The notes below the pieces were generated by a model that saw nothing but the letters and a program-made list of their open reading frames with translations, had not been told where the DNA came from and did no database searches. DNA of 64,000 bases, taken from assembly GCA_964057225.1 (NCBI GenBank), contig OZ059898.1:18081267-18145266 (forward strand), given 5' to 3'. The DNA comes from Auanema rhodensis (Eukaryota > Nematoda > Chromadorea > Rhabditida > Rhabditidae). A program made the position numbers and the translations under genes. Shown here in pieces: positions 9,766 to 24,867 of the stretch; within the stretch, counting starts at the first letter, position 1, and each line of letters opens with the position of its first letter.

Positions 9766-11871
9766 GGAAGCAATGTTGAGTGTACATGGAAACTCAACAT
9801 ACACTAATGCATCATTTTTCAAACGATCATAACTAATTTTTGTATTAAGCGTTTCTCAATGTAGTATAGTGCATTCGATGCGGATTTTTAAGCTGCGTCG
9901 ATCTGTGTTATCAGATTTGCGCTAGCTTAAAAATGCACCGAGATATCAACTGAAATAAGTTCACACTTATATCCTCGATTTTCACCCTGAAGAATTAATT
10001 TTTTTGTTGAAAAACATTGTCCATCGTGTTTGCCTTGAAAAAAGGAATCTAAAAACATCTACTTTTTGCTAAATTATTTTGAAATTTTTTGAAAAAATTT
10101 TTGTCAAAATGTTTTTGGAAGCAATGTTGAGTGTACATGGAAACTCAACATACACTAATGCATCATTTTTCAAACGATCATAACTAATTTTTGTATTAAG
10201 CGTTTCTCAAAGTAGTATAGTGCATTCGATGCGGATTTTTAAGCTGCGTCGATCTGTGTTATCAGATTTGCGCTAGCTTAAAAATGCACCGAGATATCAA
10301 CTGATATAAGTTCACACTTATATCCTCGATTTTCACCCTGAAGAATTAATTTTTTTGTTGAATAACATTGTCCATCGTGTTTGCCTTGAAAAAAGGAATC
10401 TAAAAACATCTACTTTTTGCTAAATTATTTTGAAATTTTTTGAAAAAATTTTTGTCAAAATGTTTTTGGAAGCAATGTTGAGTGTACATGGAAACTCAAC
10501 ATACACTAATGCATCATTTTTCAAACGATCATAACTAATTTTTGTATTAAGCGTTTCTCAAAGTAGTATAGTGCATTCGATGCGGATTTTTAAGCTGCGT
10601 CGATCTGTGTTATCAGATCTGCGCTAGCTTAAAAATGCACCGAGATATCAACTGATATAAGTTCACACTTATTTCCTCGATTTTCACCCTGAAGAATTAA
10701 TTTTTTCGTTGAATAACATTGTCCATCGTCTTTGCCTTGAAAAAAGGAATCTAAAAACATCTACTTTTTGCTAAATTATTTTGTAATTTTTTGAAAAAAT
10801 TTTTGTCAAAATGTTTTTGGAAGCAATGTTGAGTGTACATGGAAACTCAACATACACTAATGCATCATTTTTCAAACGATCATAACTAATTTTTGTATTA
10901 AGCGTTTCTCAATGTAGTATAGTGCATTCGATGCGGATTTTTAAGCTGCGTCGATCTGTGTTATCAGATTTGCGCTAGCTTAAAAATGCACCGAGATATC
11001 AACTGAAATAAGTTCACACTTATATCCTCGATTTTCACCCTGAAGAATTAATTTTTTTGTTGAAAAACATTGTCCATCGTGTTTGCCTTGAAAAAAGGAA
11101 TCTAAAAACATCTACTTTTTGCTAAATTATTTTGAAATTTTTTGAAAAAATTTTTGTCAAAATGTTTTTGGAAGCAATGTTGAGTGTACATGGAAACTCA
11201 ACATACACTAATGCATCATTTTTCAAACGATCATAACTAATTTTTGTATTAAGCGTTTCTCAAAGTAGTATAGTGCATTCGATGCGGATTTTTAAGCTGC
11301 GTCGATCTGTGTTATCAGATTTGCGCTAGCTTAAAAATGCACCGAGATATCAACTGATATAAGTTCACACTTATATCCTCGATTTTCACCCTGAAGAATT
11401 AATTTTTTTGTTGAATAACATTGTCCATCGTGTTTGCCTTGAAAAAAGGAATCTAAAAACATCTACTTTTTGCTAAATTATTTTGAAATTTTTTGAAAAA
11501 ATTTTTGTCAAAATGTTTTTGGAAGCAATGTTGAGTGTACATGGAAACTCAACATACACTAATGCATCATTTTTCAAACGATCATAACTAATTTTTGTAT
11601 TAAGCGTTTCTCAAAGTAGTATAGTGCATTCGATGCGGATTTTTAAGCTGCGTCGATCTGTGTTATCAGATCTGCGCTAGCTTAAAAATGCACCGAGATA
11701 TCAACTGATATAAGTTCACACTTATTTCCTCGATTTTCACCCTGAAGAATTAATTTTTTCGTTGAATAACATTGTCCATCGTCTTTGCCTTGAAAAAAGG
11801 AATCTAAAAACATCTACTTTTTGCTAAATTATTTTGTAATTTTTTGAAAAAATTTTTGTCAAAATGTTTTT
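9766..11871. repeat. Trimer HOR, two tandem copies
   Basis: The order Q (with ACTGAAATA, GAAAAAC, GTGTTTG), P (TTATATCC, GTGTTTG), P (CAGATCTG, TTATTTCC, GTAATTTTTT) occurs at 9766, 10117 and 10468 and again at 10819, 11170 and 11521. The offset is 1053 bp, exactly 3 x 351. I noticed no difference between the two trimers by eye. Confidence 0.85.
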
Positions 11872-14682
11872 GGAAGCAATGTTGAGTGTACATGGAAACT
11901 CAACATACACTAATGCATCATTTTTCAAACGATCATAACTAATTTTTGTATAAAGCGTTTTTCAATGTAGTATAGTGCATTCGATGCGGATTTTTAAGCT
12001 GCGTCGATCTGTGTTATCAGATTTGCGCTAGCTTAAAAATGCACCGAGATATCAACTGATATAAGTTCACACTTATTTCCTCGATTTTCACCCTGAAGAA
12101 TTAATTTTTTCGTTGAAAAACATTGTCCATCGTGTTTGCCTTGAAAAAAGAAATCTAAAAACATCTACTTTTTGCTAAATTATTCTGAAATTTTTTGAAA
12201 AAATTTTTGTCAAAATGTTTTTGGAAGCAATGTTGAGTGTACATGGAAACTCAACATACACTAATGCATCATTTTTCAAACGATCATAACTAAATTTTGT
12301 ATAAAGCGTTTTTCAATGTAGTATAGTGCATTCGATGCGGATTTTTAAGCTGCGTCGATCTGTGTTATCAGATTTGCGCTAGCTTAAAAATGCACCGAGA
12401 TATCAACTGATATAAGTTCACACTTATTTCCTCGATTTTCACCTTGAAGAATTAATTTTTTCGTTGAATAACATTGTCCATCGTCTTTGCCTTGAAAAAA
12501 GGAATCTAAAAACATCTACTTTTTGCTAAATTATTTTGAAATTTTTTGAAAAAATTTTTGTCAAAATGTTTTTGGAAGCAATGTTGAGTGTACATGGAAA
12601 CTCAACATACACTAATGCATCATTTTTCAAACGATCATAACTAATTTTTGTATAAAGCGTTTCTCAATGTAGTATAGTGCATTCGATGCGGATTTTCAAG
12701 CTGCGTCGATCTGTGTTATCAGATTTGCGCTAGCTTAAAAATGCACCGAGATATCAACTGATATAAGTTCACACTTATTACCTCGATTTTCACCCTGAAG
12801 AATCAATTTTTTCGTTGAATAACATTGTCCATCGTCTTTGCCTTGAAAAAAGGAATCTAAAAACATCTTCTTTTTGCTAAATTATTTTGAAATTTTTTGA
12901 AAAAAATTTTTGTCAAAATGTTTTTGGAAGCAATGTTGAGTGTACATGGAAACTCAACATACACTAATGCATCATTTTTCAAACGATCATAACTAATTTT
13001 TGTATAAAGCGTTTCTCAATGTAGTATAGTGCATTCGATGCGGATTTTTAAGCTGCGTCGATCTGTATCATCAGATTTGCGCTAGCTTAAAAATGCACCG
13101 AGATATCAACTGATATAAGTTCACACTTATATCCTCGATTTTCACCCTGAAGAATTAATTTTTTTGTTGAATAACATTGTCCATCGTCTTTGCCTTAGAA
13201 AAAGGAATCTAAAAACATCTACTTTTTGCTAAATTATTTTGAAATTTTTTGAAAAAATTTTTGTCAAAATGTTTTTGGAAGCAATGTTGAGTGTACATGG
13301 AAACTCAACATACACTAATGCATCATTTTTCAAACGATCATAACTAATTTTTGTATTAAGCGTTTCTCAAAGTAGTATAGTGCATTCGATGCGGATTTTT
13401 AAGCTGCGTCGATCTGTGTTATCAGATTTGCGCTAGCTTAAAAATGCACCGAGATATCAACTGATATAAGTTCACACTTATATCCTCGATTTTCACCCTG
13501 AAGAATTAATTTTTTGGTTGAATAACATTGTCCATCGTGTTTGCCTTGAAAAAAGGAATCTAAAAACATCTATTTTTTGCTAAATTATTTTGAAATTTTT
13601 TGAAAAAATTTTTGTCAAAATGTTTTTGGAAGCAATGTTGAGTGTACATGGAAACTCAACATACACTAATGCATCATTTTTCAAACGATCATAACTAATT
13701 TTTGTATTAAGCGTTTCTCAATGTAGTATAGTGCATTCGATGCGGATTTTTAAGCTGCGTCGATCTGTGTTATCAGATTTGCGCTAGCTTAAAAATGCAC
13801 CGAGATATCAACTGATATAAGTTCACACTTATTTCCTCGATTTTCACCCTGAAGAATTAATTTTTTCGTTGAATAACATTGTCCATCGTCTTTGCCTTGA
13901 AAAAAGGAATCTAAAAACATCTTCTTTTTGCTAAATTATTTTGAAATTTTTTGAAAAAAATTTTTGTCAAAATGTTTTTGGAAGCAATGTTGAGTGTACA
14001 TGGAAACTCAACATACACTAATGCATCATTTTTCAAACGATCATAACTACTTTTTGTATAAAGCGTTTCTCAATGTAGTATAGTGCATTCGATGCGGATT
14101 TTTAAGCTGCGTCGATCTGTGTTATCAGATTTGCGCTAGCTTAAAAATGCACCGAGATATCAACTGATATAAGTTCACACTTATTTCCTCGATTTTCACC
14201 CTGAAGAATCAATTTTTTCGTTGAATAACATTGTCCATCGTCTTTGCCTTGAAAAAAGGAATCTAAAAACATCTTCTTTTTGCTAAATTATTTTGAAATT
14301 TTTTGAAAAAAATTTTTGTCAAAATGTTTTTGGAAGCAATGTTGAGTGTACATGGAAACTCAACATACACTAATGCATCATTTTTCAAACGATCATAACT
14401 AATTTTTGTATAAAGCGTTTCTCAATGTAGTATAGTGCATTCGATGCGGATTTTTAAGCTGCGTCGATCTGTATCATCAGATTTGCGCTAGCTTAAAAAT
14501 GCACCGAGATATCAACTGATATAAGTTCACACTTATATCCTCGATTTTCACCCTGAAGAATTAATTTTTTTGTTGAATAACATTGTCCATCGTCTTTGCC
14601 TTAAAAAAAGGAATCTAAAAACATCTACTTTTTGCTAAATTATTTTGAAATTTTTTGAAAAAATTTTTGTCAAAATGTTTTT
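11872..14682. repeat. Mixed HOR segment with CACCTTGAAG and ATTTTCAAG markers
   Basis: Order: S (11872, GAAAAAC), S with ACTAAATTTTG and CACCTTGAAG (12223), R with ATTTTCAAG, TTATTACC and AATCAATTT (12574, 7-A), R with GTATCATC (12926), P with TTTTGGTTG (13277), Q 7-A (13628), R with ACTACTTTTTG (13980, 7-A), R with GTATCATC (14332). The marker set of 11872-12925 returns at 15034-16086 and at 49794-50846. The GTATCATC monomers at 12926 and 14332 are four monomers apart. Confidence 0.82.
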
Positions 14683-17600
14683 GGAAGCAATGTTGAGTGT
14701 ACATGGAAACTCAACATACACTAATGCATCATTTTTCAAACGATCATAACTAATTTTTGTATTAAGCGTTTCTCAAAGTAGTATAGTGCATTCGATGCGG
14801 ATTTTTAAGCTGCGTCGATCTGTGTTATCAGATCTGCGCTAGCTTAAAAATGCACCGAGATATCAACTGATATAAGTTCACACTTATTTCCTCGATTTTC
14901 ACCCTGAAGAATTAATTTTTTCGTTGAATAACATTGTCCATCGTCTTTGCCTTGAAAAAAGGAATCTAAAAACATCTACTTTTTGCTAAATTATTTTGTA
15001 ATTTTTTGAAAAAATTTTTGTCAAAATGTTTTTGGAAGCAATGTTGAGTGTACATGGAAACTCAACATACACTAATGCATCATTTTTCAAACGATCATAA
15101 CTAATTTTTGTATAAAGCGTTTTTCAATGTAGTATAGTGCATTCGATGCGGATTTTTAAGCTGCGTCGATCTGTGTTATCAGATTTGCGCTAGCTTAAAA
15201 ATGCACCGAGATATCAACTGATATAAGTTCACACTTATTTCCTCGATTTTCACCCTGAAGAATTAATTTTTTCGTTGAAAAACATTGTCCATCGTGTTTG
15301 CCTTGAAAAAAGGAATCTAAAAACATCTACTTTTTGCTAAATTATTTTGAAATTTTTTGAAAAAATTTTTGTCAAAATGTTTTTGGAAGCAATGTTGAGT
15401 GTACATGGAAACTCAACATACACTAATGCATCATTTTTCAAACGATCATAACTAAATTTTGTATAAAGCGTTTTTCAATGTAGTATAGTGCATTCGATGC
15501 GGATTTTTAAGCTGCGTCGATCTGTGTTATCAGATTTGCGCTAGCTTAAAAATGCACCGAGATATCAACTGATATAAGTTCACACTTATTTCCTCGATTT
15601 TCACCTTGAAGAATTAATTTTTTCGTTGAATAACATTGTCCATCGTCTTTGCCTTGAAAAAAGGAATCTAAAAACATCTACTTTTTGCTAAATTATTTTG
15701 AAATTTTTTGAAAAAATTTTTGTCAAAATGTTTTTGGAAGCAATGTTGAGTGTACATGGAAACTCAACATACACTAATGCATCATTTTTCAAACGATCAT
15801 AACTAAATTTTGTATAAAGCGTTTCTCAATGTAGTATAGTGCATTCGATGCGGATTTTCAAGCTGCGTCGATCTGTGTTATCAGATTTGCGCTAGCTTAA
15901 AAATGCACCGAGATATCAACTGATATAAGTTCACACTTATTTCCTCGATTTTCACCCTGAAGAATCAATTTTTTCGTTGAATAACATTGTCCATCGTCTT
16001 TGCCTTGAAAAAAGGAATCTAAAAACATCTACTTTTTGCTAAATTGTTTTGAAATTTTTTGAAAAAATTTTTGTCAAAATGTTTTTGGAAGCAATGTTGA
16101 GTGTACATGGAAACTCAACATACACTAATGCATCATTTTTCAAACGATCATAACTAATTTTTGTATTAAGCGTTTCTCAAAGTAGTATAGTGCATTCGAT
16201 GCGGATTTTTAAGCTGCGTCGATCTGTGTTATCAGATTTGCGCTAGCTTAAAAATGCACCGAGATATCAACTGATATAAGTTCACACTTATATCCTCGAT
16301 TTTCACCCTGAAGAATTAATTTTTTGGTTGAATAACATTGTCCATCGTGTTTGCCTTGAAAAAAGGAATCTAAAAACATCTACTTTTTGCTAAATTATTT
16401 TGAAATTTTTTGAAAAAATTTTTGTCAAAATGTTTTTGGAAGCAATGTTGAGTGTACATGGAAACTCAACATACACTAATGCATCATTTTTCAAACGATC
16501 ATAACTAATTTTTGTATTAAGCGTTTCTCAATGTAGTATAGTGCATTCGATGCGGATTTTTAAGCTGCGTCGATCTGTGTTATCAGATTTGCGCTAGCTT
16601 AAAAATGCACCGAGATATCAACTGATATAAGTTCACACTTATTTCCTCGATTTTCACCCTGAAGAATTAATTTTTTCGTTGAATAACATTGTCCATCGTC
16701 TTTGCCTTGAAAAAAGGAATCTAAAAACATCTTCTTTTTGCTAAATTATTTTGAAATTTTTTGAAAAAAATTTTTGTCAAAATGTTTTTGGAAGCAATGT
16801 TGAGTGTACATGGAAACTCAACATACACTAATGCATCATTTTTCAAACGATCATAACTAATTTTTGTATTAAGCGTTTCTCAAAGTAGTATAGTGCATTC
16901 GATGCGGATTTTTAAGCTGCGTCGATCTGTGTTATCAGATCTGCGCTAGCTTAAAAATGCACCGAGATATCAACTGATATAAGTTCACACTTATTTCCTC
17001 GATTTTCACCCTGAAGAATTAATTTTTTCGTTGAATAACATTGTCCATCGTCTTTGCCTTGAAAAAAGGAATCTAAAAACATCTACTTTTTGCTAAATTA
17101 TTTTGTAATTTTTTGAAAAAATTTTTGTCAAAATGTTTTTGGAAGCAATGTTGAGTGTACATGGAAACTCAAAATACACTAATGCATCATTTTTCAAACG
17201 ATCATAACTAATTTTTGTATAAAGCGTTTTTCAATGTAGTATAGTGCATTCGATGCGGATTTTTAAGCTGCGTCGATCTGTGTTATCAGATTTGCGCTAG
17301 CTTAAAAATGCACCGAGATATCAACTGATATAAGTTCACACTTATTTCCTCGATTTTCACCCTGAAGAATTAATTTTTTCGTTGAAAAACATTGTCCATC
17401 GTGTTTGCCTTGAAAAAAGGAATCTAAAAACATCTACTTTTTGCTAAATTATTTTGAAATTTTTTGAAAAAATTTTTGTCAAAATGTTTTTGGAAGCAAT
17501 GTTGAGTGTACATGGAAACTCAACATACACTAATGCATCATTTTTCAAACGATCATAACTAAATTTTGTATAAAGCGTTTTTCAATGTAGTATAGTGCAT

Positions 17601-20600
17601 TCGATGCGGATTTTTAAGCTGCGTCGATCTGTGTTATCAGATTTGCGCTAGCTTAAAAATGCACCGAGATATCAACTGATATAAGTTCACACTTATTTCC
17701 TCGATTTTCACCCTGAAGAATCAATTTTTTCGTTGAATAACATTGTCCATCGTCTTTGCCTTGAAAAAAGGAATCTAAAAACATCTACTTTTTGCTAAAT
17801 TATTTTGAAATTTTTTGAAAAAATTTTTGTCAAAATGTTTTTGGAAGCAATGTTGAGTGTACATGGAAACTCAACATACACTAATGCATCATTTTTCAAA
17901 CGATCATAACTAATTTTTGTATAAAGCGTTTCTCAAAGTAGTATAGTGCATTCGATGCGGATTTTTAAGCTGCGTCGATCTGTGTTATCAGATTTGCGCT
18001 AGCTTAAAAATGCACCGAGATATCAACTGATATAAGTTCACACTTATTTCCTCGATTTTCACCCTGAAGAATTAATTTTTTCGTTGAATAACATTGTCCA
18101 TCGTCTTTGCCTTGAAAAAAGGAATCTAAAAACATCTTCTTTTTGCTAAATTATTTTGAAATTTTTTGAAAAAAATTTTTGTCAAAATGTTTTTGGAAGC
18201 AATGTTGAGTGTACATGGAAACTCAACATACACTAATGCATCATTTTTCAAACGATCATAACTAATTTTTGTATTAAGCGTTTCTCAAAGTAGTATAGTG
18301 CATTCGATGCGGATTTTTAAGCTGCGTCGATCTGTGTTATCAGATCTGCGCTAGCTTAAAAATGCACCGAGATATCAACTGATATAAGTTCACACTTATT
18401 TCCTCGATTTTCACCCTGAAGAATTAATTTTTTCGTTGAATAACATTGTCCATCGTCTTTGCCTTGAAAAAAGGAATCTAAAAACATCTACTTTTTGCTA
18501 AATTATTTTGTAATTTTTTGAAAAAATTTTTGTCAAAATGTTTTTGGAAGCAATGTTGAGTGTACATGGAAACTCAACATACACTAATGCATCATTTTTC
18601 AAACGATCATAACTAATTTTTGTATAAAGCGTTTTTCAATGTAGTATAGTGCATTCGATGCGGATTTTTAAGCTGCGTTGATCTGTGTTATCAGATTTGC
18701 GCTAGCTTAAAAATGCACCGAGATATCAACTGATATAAGTTCACACTTATTTCCTCGATTTTCACCCTGAAGAATCAATTTTTTCGTTGAATAACATTGT
18801 CCATCGTCTTTGCCTTGAAAAAAGGAATCTAAAAACATCTACTTTTTGCTAAATTATTTTGAAATTTTTTGAAAAAATTTTTGTCAAAATGTTTTTGGAA
18901 GCAATGTTGAGTGTACATGGAAACTCAACATACACTAATGCATCATTTTTCAAACGATCATAACTAATTTTTGTATAAAGCGTTTCTCAATGTAGTATAG
19001 TGCATTCGATGCGGATTTTCAAGCTGCGTCGATCTGTGTTATCAGATTTGCGCTAGCTTAAAAATGCACCGAGATATCAACTGATATAAGTTCACACTTA
19101 TTTCCTCGATTTTCACCCTGAAGAATTAATTTTTTCGTTGAATAACATTGTCCATCGTCTTTGCCTTGAAAAAAGGAATCTAAAAACATCTTCTTTTTGC
19201 TAAATTATTTTGAAATTTTTTGAAAAAAATTTTTGTCAAAATGTTTTTGGAAGCAATGTTGAGTGTACATGGAAACTCAACATACACTAATGCATCATTT
19301 TTCAAACGATCATAACTAATTTTTGTATTAAGCGTTTCTCAAAGTAGTATAGTGCATTCGATGCGGATTTTTAAGCTGCGTCGATCTGTGTTATCAGATC
19401 TGCGCTAGCTTAAAAATGCACCGAGATATCAACTGATATAAGTTCACACTTATTTCCTCGATTTTCACCCTGAAGAATTAATTTTTTCGTTGAATAACAT
19501 TGTCCATCGTCTTTGCCTTGAAAAAAGGAATCTAAAAACATCTACTTTTTGCTAAATTATTTTGTAATTTTTTGAAAAAATTTTTGTCAAAATGTTTTTG
19601 GAAGCAATGTTGAGTGTACATGGAAACTCAACATACACTAATGCATCATTTTTCAAACGATCATAACTAATTTTTGTATAAAGCGTTTTTCAATGTAGTA
19701 TAGTGCATTCGATGCGGATTTTTAAGCTGCGTCGATCTGTGTTATCAGATTTGCGCTAGCTTAAAAATGCACCGAGATATCAACTGATATAAGTTCACAC
19801 TTATTTCCTCGATTTTCACCCTGAAGAATCAATTTTTTCGTTGAATAACATTGTCCATCGTCTTTGCCTTGAAAAAAGGAATCTAAAAACATCTACTTTT
19901 TGCTAAATTATTTTGAAATTTTTTGAAAAAATTTTTGTCAAAATGTTTTTGGAAGCAATGTTGAGTGTACATGGAAACTCAACATACACTAATGCATCAT
20001 TTTTCAAACGATCATAACTAATTTTTGTATTAAGCGTTTCTCAAAGTAGTATAGTGCATTCGATGCGGATTTTTAAGCTGCGTCGATCTGTGTTATCAGA
20101 TTTGCGCTAGCTTAAAAATGCACCGAGATATCAACTGATATAAGTTCACACTTATATCCTCGATTTTCACCCTGAAGAATTAATTTTTTGGTTGAATAAC
20201 ATTGTCCATCGTGTTTGCCTTGAAAAAAGGAATCTAAAAACATCTACTTTTTGCTAAATTATTTTGAAATTTTTTGAAAAAATTTTTGTCAAAATGTTTT
20301 TGGAAGCAATGTTGAGTGTACATGGAAACTCAACATACACTAATGCATCATTTTTCAAACGATCATAACTAATTTTTGTATTAAGCGTTTCTCAATGTAG
20401 TATAGTGCATTCGATGCGGATTTTTAAGCTGCGTCGATCTGTGTTATCAGATTTGCGCTAGCTTAAAAATGCACCGAGATATCAACTGATATAAGTTCAC
20501 ACTTATTTCCTCGATTTTCACCCTGAAGAATTAATTTTTTCGTTGAATAACATTGTCCATCGTCTTTGCCTTGAAAAAAGGAATCTAAAAACATCTTCTT

Positions 20601-20653
20601 TTTGCTAAATTATTTTGAAATTTTTTGAAAAAAATTTTTGTCAAAATGTTTTT
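14683..20653. repeat. Series of HOR blocks of 6, 4, 3 and 4 monomers
   Basis: Each block opens with a P monomer carrying CAGATCTG and GTAATTTTTT followed by an S monomer, and closes with a monomer carrying ATCTTCT and a 7-A run. Blocks: 14683-16789 (6), 16790-18194 (4), 18195-19248 (3) and 19249-20653 (4). Interior members such as the CACCTTGAAG S monomer, the ATTTTCAAG R monomer and the TTTTGGTTG P monomer are present in some blocks and missing from others. The blocks look like one unit shortened by loss of interior monomers, as unequal exchange would produce. Confidence 0.82.
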
Positions 20654-23600
20654 GGAAGCAATGTTGAGTGTACATGGAAACTCAACATACACTAATGCAT
20701 CATTTTTCAAACGATCATAACTAATTTTTGTATAAAGCGTTTCTCAATGTAGTATAGTGCATTCGATGCGGATTTTTAAGCTGCGTCGATCTGTATTATC
20801 AGATTTGCGCTAGCTTAAAAATGCACCGAGATATCAACTGATATAAGTTCACACTTATATCCTCGATTTTCACCCTGAAGAATTAATTTTTTTGTTGAAT
20901 AACATTGTCCATCGTCTTTGCCTTGAAAAAAGGAATTTAAAAACATCTACTTTTTGCTAAATTATTTTGAAATTTTTTGAAACAATTTTTGTCAAAATGT
21001 TTTTGGAAGCAATGTTGAGTGTACATGGAAACTCAACATACACTAATGCATCATTTTTCAAACGATCATAACTAATTTTTGTATTAAGCGTTTCTCAATG
21101 TAGTATAGTGCATTCGATGCGGATTTTTAAGCTGCGTCGATCTGTGTTATCAGATTTGCGCTAGCTTAAAAATGCACCGAGATATCAACTGAAATAAGTT
21201 CACACTTATATCCTCGATTTTCACCCTGAAGAATTAATTTTTTTGTTGAAAAACATTGTCCATCGTGTTTGCCTTGAAAAAAGGAATCTAAAAACATCTA
21301 CTTTTTGCTAAATTATTTTGAAATTTTTTGAAAAAATTTTTGTCAAAATGTTTTTGGAAGCAATGTTGAGTGTACATGGAAACTCAACATACACTAATGC
21401 ATCATTTTTCAAACGATCATAACTAATTTTTGTATTAAGCGTTTCTCAAAGTAGTATAGTGCATTCGATGCGGATTTTTAAGCTGCGTCGATCTGTGTTA
21501 TCAGATTTGCGCTAGCTTAAAAATGCACCGAGATATCAACTGATATAAGTTCACACTTATATCCTCGATTTTCACCCTGAAGAATTAATTTTTTTGTTGA
21601 ATAACGTTGTCCATCGTGTTTGCTTTGAAAAAAGGAATCTAAAAACATCTACTTTTTGCTAAATTATTTTGAAATTTTTTGAAAAAATTTTTGTCAAAAT
21701 GTTTTTGGAAGCAATGTTGAGTGTACATGGAAACTCAACATACACTAATGCATCATTTTTCAAACGATCATAACTAATTTTTGTATTAAGCGTTTCTCAA
21801 TGTAGTATAGTGCATTCGATGCGGATTTTTAAGCTGCGTCGATCTGTGTTATCAGATTTGCGCTAGCTTAAAAATGCACCGAGATATCAACTGAAATAAG
21901 TTCACACTTATATCCTCGATTTTCACCCTGAAGAATTAATTTTTTTGTTGAAAAACATTGTCCATCGTGTTTGCCTTGAAAAAAGGAATCTAAAAACATC
22001 TACTTTTTGCTAAATTATTTTGAAATTTTTTGAAAAAATTTTTGTCAAAATGTTTTTGGAAGCAATGTTGAGTGTACATGGAAACTCAACATACACTAAT
22101 GCATCATTTTTCAAACGATCATAACTAATTTTTGTATTAAGCGTTTCTCAAAGTAGTATAGTGCATTCGATGCGGATTTTTAAGCTGCGTCGATCTGTGT
22201 TATCAGATTTGCGCTAGCTTAAAAATGCACCGAGATATCAACTGATATAAGTTCACACTTATATCCTCGATTTTCACCCTGAAGAATTAATTTTTTTGTT
22301 GAATAACGTTGTCCATCGTGTTTGCCTTGAACAAAGGAATCTAAAAACATCTACTTTTTGCTAAATTATTTTGAAATTTTTTGAAAAAATTTTTGTCAAA
22401 ATGTTTTTGGAAGCAATGTTGAGTGTACATGGAAACTCAACATACACTAATGCATCATTTTTCAAACGATCATAACTAATTTTTGTATTAAGCGTTTCTC
22501 AAAGTTGTATAGTGCATTCGATGCGGATTTTTAAGCTGCGTCGATCTGTGTTATCAGATCTGCGCTAGCTTAAAAATGCACCGAGATATCAACTGATATA
22601 AGTTCACACTTATTTCCTCGATTTTCACCCTGAAGAATTAATTTTTTCGTTGAATAACATTGTCCATCGTCTTTGCCTTGAAAAAAGGAATCTAAAAACA
22701 TCTACTTTTTGCTAAATTATTTTGAAATTTTTTGAAAAAATTTTTGTCAAAATGTTTTTGGAAGCAATGTTGAGTGTACATGGAAACTCAACATACACTA
22801 ATGCATCATTTTTCAAACGATCATAACTAATTTTTGTATAAAGCGTTTTTCAATGTAGTATAGTGCATTCGATGCGGATTTTTAAGCTGCGTCGATCTGT
22901 GTTATCAGATTTGCGCTAGCTTAAAAATGCACCGAGATATCAACTGATATAAGTTCACACTTATTTCCTCGATTTTCACCCTGAAGAATTAATTTTTTCG
23001 TTGAATAACATTGTCCATCGTCTTTGCCTTGAAAAAAGGAATCTAAAAACATCTACTTTTTGCTAAATTATTTTGAAATTTTTTGAAAAAATTTTTGTCA
23101 AAATGTTTTTGGAAGCAATGTTGAGTGTACATGGAAACTCAACATACACTAATGCATCATTTTTCAAACGATCATAACTAATTTTTGTATTAAGCGTTTC
23201 TCAATGTAGTATAGTGCATTCGATGCGGATTTTTAAGCTGCGTCGATCTGTGTTATCAGATTTGCGCTAGCTTAAAAATGCACCGAGATATCAACTGAAA
23301 TAAGTTCACACTTATATCCTCGATTTTCACCCTGAAGAACTAATTTTTTTGTTGAAAAACATTGTCCATCGTGTTTGCCTTGAAAAAAGGAATCTAAAAA
23401 CATCTACTTTTTGCTAAATTATTTTGAAATTTTTTGAAAAAATTTTTGTCAAAATGTTTTTGGAAGCAATGTTGAGTGTACATGGAAACTCAACATACAC
23501 TAATGCATCATTTTTCAAACGATCATAACTAATTTTTGTATTAAGCGTTTCTCAAAGTAGTATAGTGCATTCGATGCGGATTTTTAAGCTGCGTCGATCT

Positions 23601-24867
23601 GTGTTATCAGATTTGCGCTAGCTTAAAAATGCACCGAGATATCAACTGATATAAGTTCACACTTATATCCTCGATTTTCACCCTGAAGAATTAATTTTTT
23701 TGTTGAATAACATTGTCCATCGTCTTTGCCTTAAAAAAAGGAATCTAAAAACATCTACTTTTTGCTAAATTATTTTGAAATTTTTTGAAAAAATTTTTGT
23801 CAAAATGTTTTTGGAAGCAATGTTGAGTGTACATGGAAACTCAACATACACTAATGCATCATTTTTCAAACAATCATAACTAATTTTTGTATAAAGCGTT
23901 TCTCAATGTAGTATAGTGCATTCGATGCGGATTTTTAAGCTGCGTCGATCTGTGTTATCAGATTTGCGCTAGCTTAAAAATGCACCGAGATATCAACTGA
24001 TATAAGTTCACACTTATATCCTCGATTTTCACCCTGAAGAATTAATTTTTTCGTTGAAAAACATTTTCCATCGTGTTTGCCTTGAAAAAAGGAATCTAAA
24101 AACATCTACTTTTTGCTAAATTATTTTGAAATTTTTCGAAAAAATTTTTGTCAAAATGTTTTTGGAAGCAATGTTGAGTGTACATGGAAACTCAACATAC
24201 ACTAATGCATCATTTTTCAAACGATCATAACTAATTTTTGTATTAAGCGTTTCTCAATGTAGTATAGTGCATTCGATGCGGATTTTTAAGCTGCGTCGAT
24301 CTGTGTTATCAGATTTGCGCTAGCTTAAAAATGCACCGAGATATCAACTGATATAAGTTCACACTTATATCCTCGATTTTCACCCTGAAGAATTAATTTT
24401 TTCGTTGAATAACATTGTCCATCGTCTTTGCCTTGAAAAAAGGAATCTAAAAACATCTTCTTTTTGCTAAATTATTTTGAAATTTTTTGAAAAAAATTTT
24501 TGTCAAAATGTTTTTGGAAGCAATGTTGAGTGTACATGGAAACTCAACATACACTAATGCATCATTTTTCAAACGATCATAACTAATTTTTGTATAAAGC
24601 GTTTCTCAATGTAGTATAGTGCATTCGATGCGGATTTTTAAGCTGCGTCGATCTGTATTATCAGATTTGCGCTAGCTTAAAAATGCACCGAGATATCAAC
24701 TGATATAAGTTCACACTTATATCCTCGATTTTCACCCTGAAGAATTAATTTTTTTGTTGAATAACATTGTCCATCGTCTTTGCCTTGAAAAAAGGAATCT
24801 AAAAACATCTACTTTTTGCTAAATTATTTTGAAATTTTTTGAAAAAAAATTTTGTCAAAATGTTTTT
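20654..24867. repeat. Q/P dimers and flanking HOR segment
   Basis: After an R monomer with GTATTATC and GAAACAATTT (20654), Q with ACTGAAATA and P with AACGTTGTCC alternate twice (21005-21706 and 21707-22408; AACGTT at 21606 and 22308, 702 bp apart). A P monomer with AAAGTTGTATAG (22409) and an S monomer (22760) follow, then Q with GAACTAATT (23111), P (23462), R with AACAATCAT and CATTTTCC (23813), Q 7-A (24164) and R with GTATTATC and an A8T4 tract (24516). Both halves have distant relatives, near 52602 and near 60324. Confidence 0.83.
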
